Of a stretch of DNA of 64,000 nucleotides, positions 49,230-61,602 are shown in pieces. This DNA is from Flammulina velutipes. Taxonomy: Eukaryota > Basidiomycota > Agaricomycetes > Agaricales > Physalacriaceae. Positions within the stretch are counted from its first letter, which is position 1; each line of letters begins with the position of its first letter. The DNA lies in NCBI GenBank assembly GCA_011800155.1, contig CM022370.1:1116001-1180000 (forward strand), in the 5' to 3' direction. Made by a program: the position numbers and the translations under genes. The notes beneath the pieces were generated by a model. That model saw only the letters and a list, made by a program, of their open reading frames with translations, was not told the origin of the DNA and did no database searches.

Positions 49230-50941
49230 ATGCCTCTTCCCAAACGACGGCGGGGAAACGACCTCAACACGCGATTCGACCAGATGGTCCAGACCATGAA
49301 CGTTACCCATCGCTCTCCGCCACGACGCAGTCGCAACCGCACGCGTTCCAACGGGTCCTCGTCGGTTAGCAGCTACGATTACATGCCAAAGACGCCTCTG
49401 GACGCGTACGATGGCCTCGACGCCGGTAGCCTTGGTCGTGAATTTTCCGTCCTCAAGATGAAGCCCAGCGCGTATACCGACGACGAGCAAGACCCCGACA
49501 GTCCGACAACCAAAGTATGTCGCGTAATTCAGCCATTGCGCATACTTAGTGATTTCCAGCTCTCCTCTAATCCGGCAACAAAAGCTCTGCCATCGTGGCT
49601 CGCAACAACCTTTCAAGGATTAAATCGCGACCATCCACTTCGATTACTCATGCCCTTGTCTCGTCGCACATCGCAGCAAGCAACATCGTCTGATTCTGTA
49701 GAGGAAAACTGCCCTCCTGAACTGTCGGACGATGAACAGCCATTTGCTTATCTACCTCCGCCGCCCAGTATCGCGACGCATCATGATCCATCACTCGTTA
49801 TCATTGAGGACTTGACGCCAGCTATCGACGCAGCCTTCGTCCCTTTTGCAAAGCCAGGCCCTGCTTCGACTCTATCTCCAACTTGGCCGACGCCTGTTCT
49901 ACCTCGAATCATACAAGATGTTCCTCCTGTCCGAGCGCAACAGCCTAGAACCATATTCTCGCCGCCTGCTCAGTTCTCGCTTTCCTACCATGACGCGCCC
50001 ATTCAAGAACCCCATTCCATCTCGCCATCCTATGCTCATGCTTTACCTTATACCCTTGCTTCACCTTATCATGCCCCGACATCTCCTGCTGCAATGCCGC
50101 CTCCAAGTTCTGATATACCCGTTGCTAGATACTCCGATGATCCGCCTGTCGTACATGCAAACATACCCAACATCTACGCCACACCAGGACCAGGATATCT
50201 CGCATCCCGTCCTGCCTACTTCGACTCCCCTACAGAGCCTCCAGAGACGTCGTCCTCCCCAATTCCCTTCGAGGACTGGGCCCCAAACGCTGACTTCGAT
50301 CCCACTGAACTCGACTTCCGCTGGAAACCGTTCGACAGGACTAATCGAGATGTGGAAAGTCCATATGATTCTGCCGTCGGAATATCGCTTGCTGACATGG
50401 ACGTCTATGCTCCGTCTGAAAACGACTACGTCTTCGAGGATGAGGAGGAAATGATAGATGTCGATGTTTCTGAATACGCTGACGACGCATTTGCTTCACC
50501 TGGTCCTGACATCTTTGTGGAGAGCTCCGTCGCTGTTCCCGACGATGGCCTATTCCAATTCAACCCTCCGTCTCCGTCTCTGCCGCCTTCTTCGACTTCT
50601 GCTCAGTCGAAGGAGGAAGAACATGTTCCATCACCTCCGAAGCCTACATCTACACCTGCTCCTGCTCCTTTCATGCCGGCGCCTGGAATTTACATTTCTC
50701 CTCTACGTCAGCCAAGTCCTCCTGTGCCAGTAGTGGCCGATGAAAAGGTCAGTCAGGTCGCAACGGTATATAATCTTCAAGACTGACATGAACGTAGAAT
50801 CCGCTCACATTGTTGGAGAAACTCGATGAGGTGGCCGAAGCGCCTGTCATCAGCATAAAGACAAAAGAGGGTAACACTGACGAGGAGAAGGATGAACTCC
50901 TCTCTGATTCTGATACTGATACCATCGAGTCTTGGGATTAA
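49230..50941 (+). CDS. Unknown disordered Pro/Ser-rich protein
   Basis: Not recognised. It starts MPLPKRRRGNDLNTRFDQMV with a basic cluster that could serve nuclear import. One more ordered patch (ALPSWLATTFQGLNRDHPLR) is followed by a long Pro/Ser/Asp-rich region and an acidic C-terminus ending DTDTIESWD. An in-frame 48-nt stretch at 49515-49562 has GTATGT and TTCCAG ends and is probably an intron; a second intron at about 50748-50797 joins the last exon (NPLTLLEKLDEVAEAPVI). Length is about 540 residues. No signal peptide or membrane helix is seen. The long open frame, the splice signals and the absence of a competing frame support a real gene; the function is unknown. Confidence 0.65.
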
Positions 50942-51138
50942 TGCTAGAAGGTGCATTTAAATTTTAGTATCGTATAACATTTTTACTAAATGCTAGTAGA
51001 CCGCCACAAAAACGAAGGGCGTTCGGTCCAATATGATGAGATGCTTCACCTATATGTTTTGCTTCAAAGTGCCAAATTTATCGATCCTCCCCCATATGAG
51101 ACTGACTATCCGTGATACTCGGAATGGGTACGCCAATC

Positions 51139-51840
51139 TCAGGCGTATTGTCCTTGAACAAAAGTCAAAACAATGTCACGACGTGCTTCGAGACGTACCA
51201 GCTCGTAAATCGCCAAAGTAAAAGGGTTGGTGGTAACATCAACACCGAGAAGGAGGAATTTTCCACTGAGGTGGCCGTACTGGGCCGAGCTTGTCTCCAG
51301 GTAGCTGTATGCCATCATCAATTGTAGCCCAGTATATGTCGCGCATTACAACGTACGTGTGAGTATATGCACCCAATAGGTCCCTAAAGAACATTATCAA
51401 GAACTCATCGCACCCATAAACAACGTCCTACCCTACACCCCGCATATCAAAGTATGCAAGAGCTGAGTCCTCGACGAATTGCGCCACAGCTCGGACATCA
51501 GGGTAAAATATGCCGTTCGTACCAAAGAGGCCGAGTTCACCGCCTATTCCAGGGAGGAATTTGGCGACAAGAGTACCAGTGAGCGGGTCAGTGAGGTTCC
51601 CTCTGGCAATAGTAAGTTTCCTGCCATCGCTTGGACAGTAGAGTCGAGTATGTACCCGCCAAAACTGACAATCATGCGGTTGCCAAAGATTCCCGCTTCT
51701 GTTCCATAGTCAACTGCACTGATAAGTGTTCCATCGAAGACCTTGGTGAATAAGGGATCTTTGACTGCGCCGGCTGCTAGTAGTGTGGCGCAGAAGCAAG
51801 CGCTTGTCAACGCAACGCGGTTGAGGCTGAAGAAGTACAT
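51139..51840 (-). CDS. Small secreted protein of unknown function, copy B
   Basis: Paralogue of the gene at 21718-22452. The leader MYFFSLNRVALTSACFCATL is hydrophobic like a signal peptide. Shared blocks are FTKVFDGTLISA, GNLTDPLTGTLVAKFLPGIG, FYPDVRAVAQFVEDSALAYF, HTYLETSSAQYGHLSGKFLL and VTTNPFTLAIYELV. The three introns (about 51606-51659, 51384-51431, 51313-51361) occupy the same positions as in copy A. The C-terminus is shorter, ending DIVLTFVQGQYA. Length is about 180 residues. An AT-rich TATA-like element (TTATAAGATAAAG) lies about 40 bp upstream. It is convergent with the disordered-protein gene. Two independent copies with matching splice sites make the gene call solid, while function stays unknown. 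Confidence 0.72.
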
Positions 51841-52195
51841 CTGTTTGTCAGAATACGTATTCTCTGTCTGGCTTTATCTTATAATTTTCGCGGATATTGG
51901 TCACACTTTTTATGTGGCGGAAATTTTGTCGGGCGGAGTGGTGGGCATCATTATACAGTATGCGAATACCAAGAGCCTATTCGAGCGACTCAAGTGGATA
52001 GATTCAATCTTACACATCGGTTAAACAAGCGCGCGAAATGTAGTGTAGCCTCACACTTAGGATTCATTCAAGTTGAATGTTGTCATTGAAAGTCATCATC
52101 TTCTATTTGTACATGTCTATCGACGCGTCACCAGAGACGCGCTGTCTATAGGTGACCAGTGAATAAGACTATTGAGTGGAGGTAGTGTTCCCCAT
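51841..52195. other. Intergenic region between two minus-strand genes
   Basis: 355 bases holding the promoter of small secreted protein B and the 3' end of the sugar transporter gene. No gene or striking repeat was seen. Confidence 0.5.
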
Positions 52196-54333
52196 TCATG
52201 GCGCCTTGCCCTGTTCTTCATACACAGAGCCACCAACGCGGTACTCAGCATCTCCTGACAAACCCCATCGCGCAGCCTCCCTCTCAATCTCCACCGACGA
52301 AAGCTTGGGCATCTCATTCCCTACCTTCACGTACCACTCCTCGTTCGTATAAGCCTTGGCGAATATGACATCGATCTCTTCCAATGTGCGGCCCTTTGTC
52401 TCGACATAGAAGAACCAAATGAAGGGGAAGAAGCAGAGATTGACGATGCCGAAGAAGAGGAATGTACCGAAGCCACCAAGGCTATCCAGCATAGGAGGGG
52501 TCCACATCACGACGGCAAAGTTCCACAACCAATTGGTCATGGTAGACATGGCGTTTGCATTCGTACGAATGGCGTTGGGATTGATCTCGGCGGGGAGCAA
52601 CCATGGGAGCTCAAGCCAGGTACTGTAAGAGATATATTCAGTGTGGTTCCTGTGTCGACGATTTGAGACGAGCTTACCATCCGAAAGACATAAGGAAGAG
52701 GAACAAGCCAACCACAGCACCGTATGTAGCTTGGTTCTCTTTGTCACCATAGATATTGTAAGGGATCAAGCAGAACGAAGCCAAGAACTAATCGACTGTG
52801 AGCGCAAGTAGGTTTCGAAGGATGTTGGACACGTACCATGGAAAGCGCTTGACCCGTGGTACCGAGCAAGAACATTTTACGACGTCCGAGGCTCTCGATC
52901 ATAGGATATGAAGCAAACGCAGACAATGCATACACGGTGGAGTTGACTCCTCCTAAAATGAGGGCAAGACGACGATCTAAACCGATATAGGTCTCAAAGA
53001 TCACTGGTCTGTAGAACGATTAATCATTGTCCTAGATGGCATATAAGGGAGGGACTTACGCGAAGTAGATAACAGCGTTGCAACCACCGATCTGTTGGAA
53101 AAGCTGACTGGATGCACCGATAAGAGTACGCCTGAGATGCTGAGATGGTCCACCAGTGAATACGTGCTTGATTTGGAGCTCGCCGATAGACTCCAAGGCC
53201 TCGAGGATGATACGCTTTTGAAGTTGGGTGTCCTCCGAATCTACAGTCTGTGCAGCTAGCGCCGCAACAACATGTTCACCTTCCAAGTATTGTCCAGTCG
53301 ACAAAAGGTGGCGAGGAGACTCGGGGAGTCTCCAAATTCCAGCAGCGAGGAGGACGGCGAAGACAATTTGAAGGCCAATGGGAAGACGCCAAGAGACAGA
53401 GCTATTAATGTACGACAATCCGAAATCGAGCCAATACGCGATGACTATAGATAAGTCGATGAGGAAGTCTCCAAGGATTGGGGTATCATGACATACCGGT
53501 GCCGGTAGCAATCATGCTGGCCTCAATGCAAATGTGAAGCCCACGGTTATGCGCTTTCGAACATTCTGCCTGCCAACTCGGTATGGTAGCCGTGTTCAAA
53601 CCTGAAGACCGGTTAGGTTGAAGCCAAATCTTCAGCAGAATATAACGTGCCATTTCCAAAGCCAGTGACGATTCGTCCTATCACGAACTGATGTCCGGCT
53701 TTCGCGCTGGAAGACAGTTGAGTCACGCCACATGAACGAACCACGTGAAATCGCATACCCTGGCATCGCAGTGATCTGGATTATAGCTCCAATCGTAACC
53801 CAGAAAGCACCTATAGGTGGCGTAGTCAGTATGTGTCCAAAGATAGGCGCCAGCGTACTCACCGATCATGATATTCCTCCTCCGGCCAATCTTGTTACCG
53901 AACAGTAGAGCAAATATTGCGCCACTCAAACATCCAACTTCATAGATAGCCGTGTAAAAGGCCTGCATGATTGAAGAGTGCTTTGGGCCGACTAGTACCG
54001 GGTCCAGGTCGGGGAACACGCGATAGAACTGCTGGGCAGAGATGATACCAGACATCTATGGGTGCTTCTTTAGCACATACGCTCATCACGCGGACAGGAA
54101 AGAAGCACATACCACGCCTTGGTCATAGCCGAAAAGGAGGAAGCCTGGATGGCGCGGTCAGATGAGCCTTTGGACGGTGTAAAAAACTAACCGAGCGTTG
54201 CGGTTATCGTGATGGCCTTCAGTAGTGGGTCGCCAGTAAAGCCCATGTAGTACGGGATGCCATCCTTGATAGTGGCGCGCACTTTGCCTTGCGGACGCTT
54301 CACGCTTGACTTTTCGTCGGGAGTATCACTCAT
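52196..54333 (-). CDS. MFS sugar transporter
   Basis: A 12-helix major-facilitator proton symporter or facilitator of the fungal sugar porter family at the plasma membrane; the substrate cannot be read from sequence. Family signatures are ITATLGFLLFGYDQGVMSG at the first helix, FGNKIGRRRNIMIG, WRLPIGLQIVFAVLLAAGIW followed by RLPESPRHLL, QLFQQIGGCNAVIYFAPVIF, ESLGRRKMFLLG and the closing FYVETKGRTLEEID. Length is about 550 residues, normal for the family. The ATG at 54333 gives MSDTPDEKSSVKR, a hydrophilic N-terminal tail. Around nine introns are needed. The sequence PAEINPNAIRTNANA is the usual PAEI/R-rich loop after helix 10. Close to lactose/hexose permease types of basidiomycetes. Confidence 0.88.
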
Positions 54334-55030
54334 GTTGAGCAGTGAAGTTGGCGACAAACACGAGCGAAGAAGAAGTGGGGGAGAAGCACAGAAGCCAGGG
54401 GAATTTCAAGGAGGAAGAGAGGCTTTTATACGTATTCGAGTGATCTTGATATCCATTTGGAGAACCGACATCGAACAAGACGGTGACCTGACGCAAGAAT
54501 AGATGCAGACGCCACGCGGAAGTATTTTTGCCTTTCAATGCCAAGTGTGGAGCGGTTCGGTCCGCCAAGCCGTCTCAACGAACAGATACTTGGCGACTAG
54601 TGGCCACGAAGACGAGGATGCGCCTGCTTCAGGCATAGAATGATTCCGGCGAATTACAGGATCTCAGAGATACCTGTAATGTACATGTTAGCGCATCATG
54701 CTCATCTGCACGACCTGTTTTTTCATATCGGAGAGAACAATGGGCGGTATTTTGGAGCAGGTTTTGATTGCGACGAGACTGAGGCGCACATGGATGCACC
54801 ACACTGGGAGAGGTATGTTGCGCTCGCCTGGTATGTCCCTGCGTGAGATTTGAAAGGAAACTGTTGCTCGCACTGATACAACGCTGATACGAGTCCTCCG
54901 GCGGCAACGACACGCGAGAATGATGTCACTCAAACCCCTGATACGTGCAAGGCGCAGCATACCTTCAGCTCTAACTACGAGAGGGTGTGGCCGACGAGCG
55001 GCGGGTAACAAACCGTCGTTTGTAATCAGC
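54334..55030. other. Intergenic region, nothing recognised
   Basis: About 700 bases between two minus-strand genes. Several overlapping short frames on both strands show no homology or splice logic. It must hold the sugar transporter promoter. Confidence 0.5.
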
Positions 55031-56902
55031 TCATATTACTAGTACTACAGCGATATCGTACAGCTGTTTGCGCGCCTTCTCCAGCCACTCTTTCCTTCGT
55101 TCCAGCTGATTCGGTCCAGGGCATTTAGTGCCCATCGAGGACTCCGCTGAGGATATGATCTGGTCATCTGGCATAGTCATGTCAATGTACATCTTCGTCT
55201 GCTCTAGCCTCTCCTTGGCCTCCCGTCTTTTGCCATTACGGTCCACGGAGAGATCGTCAGGTCATATTGCCAATCCCTGATTTGTTGCGTACTAGCTGTA
55301 GCAGCCGTTGTGTCGTTTTTGCTCATCAGTCCCGTATCCCAGTATTTGAGAGCCACGACAATTCTGGGGATTCCTTCGGGAGCAACGAAGAGCCAATCGG
55401 GAAGCTGAGGAGGTGTGGCTCGTAGCTTGGTCATAAGTAGTTTTATGGTATTCTTTGACCTGGGATGGAATTGTCAGATATGTAGTTACAACTGAGGAAA
55501 TAGAGACAGCCAACCTTGTAAAACAATAGAGAGGCATTATGCATCCCATCCATAGAGATATCAGTGTCATCTTCACCTCAGCCACCTTCGTCTGGTTATC
55601 TTGCGATGACAATAGTTCATCAAGAAGCGATAATAAGCAAAGATCTCGAGCCAGCGCCGAAGTATGTACATTGTTCATCGTCAAATACACCTGCATCGCC
55701 TGACGTTTCCGCTTGTTCAGTTTTAACCGTGCCTGGCTGAGCCCGATTATAGACCTTAGGACATGGTGTCCATCTCCGACTCCACCAAAGTGGAAGGCCA
55801 AGCGCCACAGCATCTCCTCTGACATCTGGCTAATATCGATGGGGTTGCGTTTATCTTTGTCTCCCGGGCCCCAGTCATGCGGAAGCGACATCAAGTAGTC
55901 TTGCCTCACCTGAAGGCCTATCAGCACTTTGGTGACTGAAAAAAAGAGGTGAAACTCACGGTGTAGAACTCGATGAACGATGCGCTGTTCATTGTTGACA
56001 TGAACGTGTGCGTCAGGTAAAGTATGAATAACACCTCACATCGTCTCCTATCAGACTGGTAACGTCGTCAACCACCTACGAGCCTCCTTTCCGCCCTTCT
56101 GGGCACGATCAAAGTCCTGCATGATATGTTTCCACTTGTTCCACGCAGCGCGTCGTCCGCCTCAGAAACAACGCGAAGGTCGTTGATGAGCTTGATTTCG
56201 CCCTCCAAGTGGTGCAGCGGGATGATGCCGTCGCGAACCCCACACGTGAGGGATTCGGCTAGCCGGGTTGAGAGTTTCGGGAGGAGACTGGCTTTGGTCG
56301 TGTCGTTGATGAGATTGGTGTACGATCTGCCGATGGCTTTGAGGGTTTCAAAAAACTTTCCTTGTTTGTACAGAGCGGCACTTTGGTTCGAGGGACATGT
56401 TGGGCTTTTGGGATCTAACACTTCTGCCTTTCAGGCATTAGGTCAGTCCTTGTAATGTAATTTCTAGGATTACCTTTGTGTAGAGTTCCTCAGCTCTGTA
56501 AGTAGAGACAGTTAGTTATCTCTCATTCTATCATGTCCAATACACACCTGGCACTCTGCCCACTTCAGCACGTCGGGCCCGGGTTCCCCAAGCATGCATG
56601 AGTCTGTTGCCAATTGGAACCTTTTCAGGTATTCAAGGAGGTTATCAAGGCATTTTACCGTGCAGACACCTCAATGAAGTGTCAGAGAAGGACATATCAA
56701 CACACACCAGATTCAAGGGAGGAGCAGCAGCAGCTTGGAGCAATGTCTGAATTTCTGAAAGAACGATAAGGGAAACGGCAAAGGAATTAGAATGGTTCAC
56801 AGCAACTGGAGAGTAACCATTCCAACATACATCGATAAGTACGAAATGAACGCCACGCGAACGAGACAGAAATTTGTCGAAGTCATCAAATGAAAGAGTC
56901 AT
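55031..56902 (-). CDS. DUF4470-like / TPR-like basidiomycete protein, frames uncertain
   Basis: Resembles the agaric family in which a TPR-like N-terminus is followed by a DUF4470 domain; its function is unknown. Visible blocks are DPKSPTCPSNQSAALYKQGK followed by FFETLKAIGR (TPR-like), WNKWKHIMQDFDRAQKGGKE, WRLAFHFGGVGDGHHVLRSI (DUF4470-like Gly loop), VYLTMNNVHTSALARDLCLL and LPDWLFVAPEGIPRIVVALK. Two joints are odd. Near 56150 the reading changes frame, and only a 38-nt intron would repair it. Near 55250 the main frame ends at 55204 (AKDGRPRRG) while a coding-looking frame (REAKERLEQTKMYIDMTMPD) continues to 55031. The 5' exon (MTLSFDDFDKF) joins poorly. It may be a decaying gene or contain sequence errors. 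Confidence 0.5.
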
Positions 56903-57063
56903 GTGACAATGAGAACATTAGCTAATATGACGCAAAAATCGCAGACATTGGGGACGCATGAGAAACAATCCGTAAACGGTTTGTTAACCATCTCTAATCT
57001 ACGAAACATGTCCAGCGAAAGTATAGCTCGTCCTACATCTTTCTCCTACACCCAGCGCTGACT

Positions 57064-57445
57064 ATGCCACACACAGAGATCATCATCATGTTCAAGGAAG
57101 GCGTCTCCAAAGAACAAATCGACAAGTACATCTCTGAAATCAACGGCGGAGGTACCCTCTTCTTTAATGTCTTTATCCTGATTCCTTATCCCTCCCTGTC
57201 CAGGTGGAGAAGTCGTCCACAACTATGGGGATCTGCTACCTGTTTGTGATTCTCGTCTGATAGTATGTTCCAACTTACACATCGTTCAGGGATTCGCCGC
57301 CCACGTTACTCCCTCCCAACTCCAGCTCTTCCAGTCCCTCCAGGACGATGTTATCGCCTCGATCGGTAGGCATCCCAGATTACTATCACTCTTACCCCGT
57401 CTCAACACACCTATAGAAAGGGACAGTGTCGTCACCACTCAGTAA
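57064..57445 (+). CDS. Proteinase inhibitor I9-like small protein (PBI2/POIA1 type)
   Basis: These stand-alone I9 propeptide-like domains inhibit subtilisin-type (proteinase B) serine proteases. Four exons give about 76 residues: MPHTEIIIMFKEGVSKEQID and KYISEINGGGGEVVHNYGDL, then PGFAAHVTPSQLQLFQSLQD, then DVIASIERDSVVTTQ. The GFAA core and the final V.S.E.D.V pattern match the family. Introns are at about 57152-57204, 57243-57288 and 57366-57414. There is no signal peptide, so it is probably cytosolic like yeast Pbi2. Size is normal. It is divergent from the DUF4470-like gene and convergent with the next gene. Confidence 0.82.
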
Positions 57446-57703
57446 ATTATCTGAACGGACAGAAAGAATCTGATTTGTAGGATCTATAAGGACACTCTTG
57501 TTGTACGTTGTGCATTGTAATCACGAAAGTTCGAACATTATAAGACAGAATGACATGAGGTACATAGGTATAATAAAGGTATAAACAAACTATGCTGGTA
57601 TTGAATCCGGATGTGGCGTATTCTGGTCATGATGTGTGTAATGGTAATCATAAGCTATTCGGGGGACATATTTGGTGGGGCGAAGCACCTGTTGATACAG
57701 CCT

Positions 57704-59432
57704 CTATGTTTTCGTGAAGACATGCATATCAGGCAATTCACCAGAAGAGGGAAGGGGAAGAGACGGAGGCAGCGCGTTGACAGGCAAAGCAGATATCGGT
57801 GGATCACTAGCGCCATCTTCGATCCTCCCTAGATCGGATACTTCAACAGTGTCTTTGTTGTCACTGGCAGTCCCGTCATTGACCTTGCCAATGGTAGTAG
57901 CGGATGGAGGAAAGTCCCATGGACGAGGAACCTGAAAAATGATTCGTTCGTCGTGATCAGATCAACATTATGGAAAGTTTACGCACCAGTGCTGCTGGCA
58001 TTAGCCTAGAAGAAATCTTGAGTAGCAGCCAAAGACACTGGAATGATGTCTTACCATGTTGCTGCACAAACTACGCCGTTCCCCTTGTTCTGCGCCTTGA
58101 TGGCGTTGAACTCGAAATCAACGAACTGTGAGATATAGCGGACAAAGGGCAGGATTTCGCGGACGCCATTGTTGACCATAGAAACAGCAGTTAGGAAGTT
58201 AACGACAGCGTTTGAAACGGACTGAGCGTTCTAGTATCCGGACGGGTCAGCTGCAAGTAGCCAGATGGCACAACGACATACTGCGAGATATGCCAGAGAA
58301 GGAGGCGGAAGAGCAATTTCGAGTCCCCACCAGTCTACGAATAGTTAACCAAGTGTTCTCTGAAGGAACATCAGACGTACAAGTTAAGACGGACATGCGA
58401 TCTGTCGGAGGATGGATACCTACGAACTGTGAGATTCAACTTGAAGCGATAGAGATACATCGGCATACCTGAATGATCCGGAGTAATAGCCTTACCCGTC
58501 GCATATCCGAGGGCTAGCAGCTGTGGCGTAATCTGTTGAATTCCGTTGATAACGGTCTCTGCTGTGGGTACTGCTCCTGCTAGAATACCTGGTCCGTCTC
58601 CTGGTTGTCCCAATCCAAAATCTGGCGATCTAATCAAGTCAACGATATTCATGTCGTTCAGCATGTCGCTGAGTCTATCGACAGAAGCGGATGCGGGGAA
58701 GAGGGATGGTTCTGGGGAACGCTTCTGGTCTGGGCCGGGGAGAGACGAGAAATGGAGCTCGTGTTCCTCAGAGTCCGTGTGTTCCAAACAGACGGCATGT
58801 ATGGGGGTATCAGAGCGAGCTTGGAACTGATAGCCCTGGCCGTCCGCAGATAGCTCTCGCAGGTGAGCAATGACCTTGTTCGCCGTCTTGGGCTTCATCA
58901 ACTGTGATTTCAACTTGCCCAGTTGTGGTTTCGATTTCGCGTTGACCTTGGAAACCTTGGGAGATGGTGTGGCTGGTTGACCAATGATGAAAGCGCGGAC
59001 AGCGAGTGCGGATTCTTTGGCTTTTTTGTCCGAGCTAGAGGAGATGACGAGACGTTTCGTGAGAGCCTGGTGCGCTTCTTCTTTCTTTTCGTGCTCGTCG
59101 ATGGCTGAAAGAGTGCTTTTGTGCTCTTCATGAACGCGAGGTCGACTGAATGGACGCAGAGATATACGGCGTTTCCTGCGCTGAAAGTGATCGTCGTCCA
59201 CTGATGCTACTGGTGATACCGGTTGCGCGACTTGTTCTGGCGCACTAGAAGCGACTTCGCTGCTCTGTTCTACGGGCTTAGGCTCTTCATCGGACTTTGT
59301 CGCTGGTACCGTAGCCTCCTGGACCACGATGGACGTGTCTTCGGCAACGGCAAGAACTGTCTGCTCGCCGTTGTTGACAGCGACGACGGATGTCTTTGAG
59401 TGGCTCGAGAAGACGCGAAAGAGGCCCAGCAT
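57704..59432 (-). CDS. Unknown basidiomycete protein with disordered N-terminus
   Basis: Not recognised. It starts MLGLFRVFSSHSKTSVVAVN and is followed by an acidic, Ser-rich region with basic patches (RRKRRISLRPFSRPR). A central part includes RLSDMLNDMNIVDLIRSPDF and TAETVINGIQQITPQLLALG. After introns near 58425-58480, a more ordered C-terminal part reads NAQSVSNAVVNFLTAVSMVN, GVREILPFVRYISQFVDFEF and NAIKAQNKGNGVVCAATWL. It ends ELPDMHVFTKT. Total length is about 530 residues. No signal peptide is convincing. It is divergent from the SSU1-like transporter with 224 bp between start codons. The length, open frames and splice consistency support a real gene; role unknown. Confidence 0.62.
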
Positions 59433-59656
59433 CGTTGCGCAGAGACTGACAGAGCCTGGCGAGAGAGATGGATTGACCAATTCGCACGGGCTGCTAATAT
59501 TGATTGACCGTGGGAAAGGTCGAATTTGGAATTGTCCGCCAAGGGGCCGGTGACAAATTTGACCCGCCGGGTCACACCGTCCCCAGACGACAGGACCCCT
59601 GAAAATACGGTTCGAGCATCGATCCCGAAGGGCAAAACCTTGAGGCTGCATTCAAG

Positions 59657-61103
59657 ATGGGATCAGACTCTGGCACTCCTCGCAACAAAACCATGAAGGA
59701 CATCATACGGTAACGAGCTTCCCTTCCATCGCCCAACTGTTCTTTCTTGCTAACACTGTGCTAGAAACTTTGCACCAGCTTGGTTTGCAGTTACTATGGG
59801 TACATTTACATTCTTCGCCACTTCCATTGCTAATTTATTCATAGGAACTGGCTCCATTAGTGCCCTCTTCCATGCCTTTCCCTATGGCGCAGACACAAGC
59901 GCAATGAAGATCATGACATTGGTTTTCTTCTTCCTCAACATATGTCTCTTCCTTCTCTTCTCTGTTATATCCGCTCTGCGCTACATACTATGGCCCGACA
60001 TATGGTCCATAATGCTTCGCAATCCAGTGCAGAGCCTCTACACCGGAACATTCCCAATGGGTGCTACCACCATCATAAACATCGCCGTCAGCCTCGTATA
60101 CCAGCAGTACGGTTTCGGTGGCAAGCCTTTCCTGTATGCCTTGTGGGGATTGTGGTGGGCGGATGTCGCGCTATCAGTCCTATGTTGTTGGGGTGTCTTA
60201 CACTACATGTCAGTTCTCCCTAAATGTCTCATTCAAGCAGCTGATTCTTCCCAAGGAAAACTACTCATATCCAGACATTAGAGAACATGTCCGCTATCTG
60301 GCTGTTGCCGGTGGTGACCTTGATCGTCGCATCCTCCACTGGAGGTATTCTTGCCCCAGCAATCCACGAATATTCTGCAGGACATGCTCTCATCACCGTC
60401 GCCGTATGCGTCTTCATGGTCTCCATCGGACTGAGTCTCGCACTGATGATGTTGACGATGTACCTGTTACGCCTGATCGTACATGGTCTCCCTCCAGCTG
60501 GCGGCATCGTGTCCGTCTTTCTTCCCCTGGGACCCACTGGTCAGGCAGGCTATTCCATCCTCTTGACAGGGCAGTACTTCCGTGACCACATACCCAAGAC
60601 CTCGTCCTCGTCGGATTTCTTGGGCTCACCAGCTACGGGAAGTACAGTTTATTCTGTCTGTGTCTGTATATCCTTTGTTCTCTGGTCCCTTGCTACCATG
60701 TGGGCGCTATTTGCTCTGTTAAGCATCCAGCACGTACGACGGAAGTCGCGTATCCCGTTCAAGGTCCAAACTTGGGGGCTGATTTTCCCAAATGTGCGTT
60801 TGATTACATGGGATATCGTGACCTCCGATTGACTTCTCCTAGGGCGTTTATGCTAATCTCACCATATATTTGGGCAGGACGTTCGACTCATCTTTCTTTC
60901 GAGTCTATGGGTCAATATGGGCTGTTGCGACGCTCATCATGTGGGTGGGTGTCACTGTGCGGACTATTTCCTTAGCCTACAGCAAAGAAATATTCGAAGC
61001 ACCCTGTTTGGACGCGCTCGATATGGCTAAAGTGAATTTGGAGGATGTCGAATTGACTATAACACCCAGTGACCATAGATCGGGTACTCCATGTACTCGG
61101 TGA
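59657..61103 (+). CDS. TDT/SLAC1-family anion transporter (SSU1 sulfite efflux / Mae1 type)
   Basis: Members export sulfite (Ssu1) or move malate (Mae1) at the plasma membrane. The opening block NFAPAWFAVTMGTFTFFATS is characteristic, followed by HAFPYGADTSAMKIMTLVFF. About ten membrane segments include ALRYILWPDIWSIML, FPMGATTIINIAVSLVYQQY, SAIWLLPVVTLIVASSTGGI and IWAVATLIMWVGVTVRTISL. GLPPAGGIVSVFLPLGPTGQ matches the Ssu1-like signature. Exon 1 is short (MGSDSGTPRNKTMKDIIR); further introns lie at about 60208-60254 and 60795-60841, and KTTHIQTLENMSAIW joins across the second. Length is about 430 residues. Ssu1 is the closer match by eye; the substrate is inference. Confidence 0.82.
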
Positions 61104-61602
61104 CATTCGACTGGATTGGCCAGCGCTGGTTGTGGACTGAGCATCTCCTAACAGTGAGTCATTCTGTGAGCGACCTAAAAAAGACAATTCATTGATTGTA
61201 GAACATACAGCATCAATAGCATGATAATATGAAGTATAACTACGCCTAATGTAATATCGTCTAGTCCGACCTTTTAGCTTCCAACTTACATTTTAAGTCG
61301 TCGGTGTAACGCCACGCTATGTCACGTGTAAATATTGAAACGCGGCCATTGCCGGAAATACAGTCCTCTCCCTTTCTACTTACCACTACACAATTCAACT
61401 CTATACACGCAGTGAAGGTGGACCGTCAAGGCGAAAGACTTTCTAGAGCTTGTTCCATCACGTTCTTCGTCATCTCTGGACTGTGGAAACCGCCAGTGAT
61501 TTAGCGAATTCCGAATACTCGCTGGTCACGGTCTTGCTGACTGTCCTACCCGACTTTCAGTACATAAACCGCGGAACTCACTTTGATTCAGCTCACATAG
61601 CA
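61104..61602. other. Intergenic region before MBL-fold gene
   Basis: About 500 bases between tandem plus-strand genes. A frame running into the next gene from 61450 is open but looks non-coding. No distinct promoter motif was identified. Confidence 0.4.

Noticed and set aside
49846..50454. 202-residue plus-strand frame rich in Leu/Ser/Pro
   Set aside because: It overlaps the longer disordered-protein frame, which has a start, splice sites and a last exon; this one has none.
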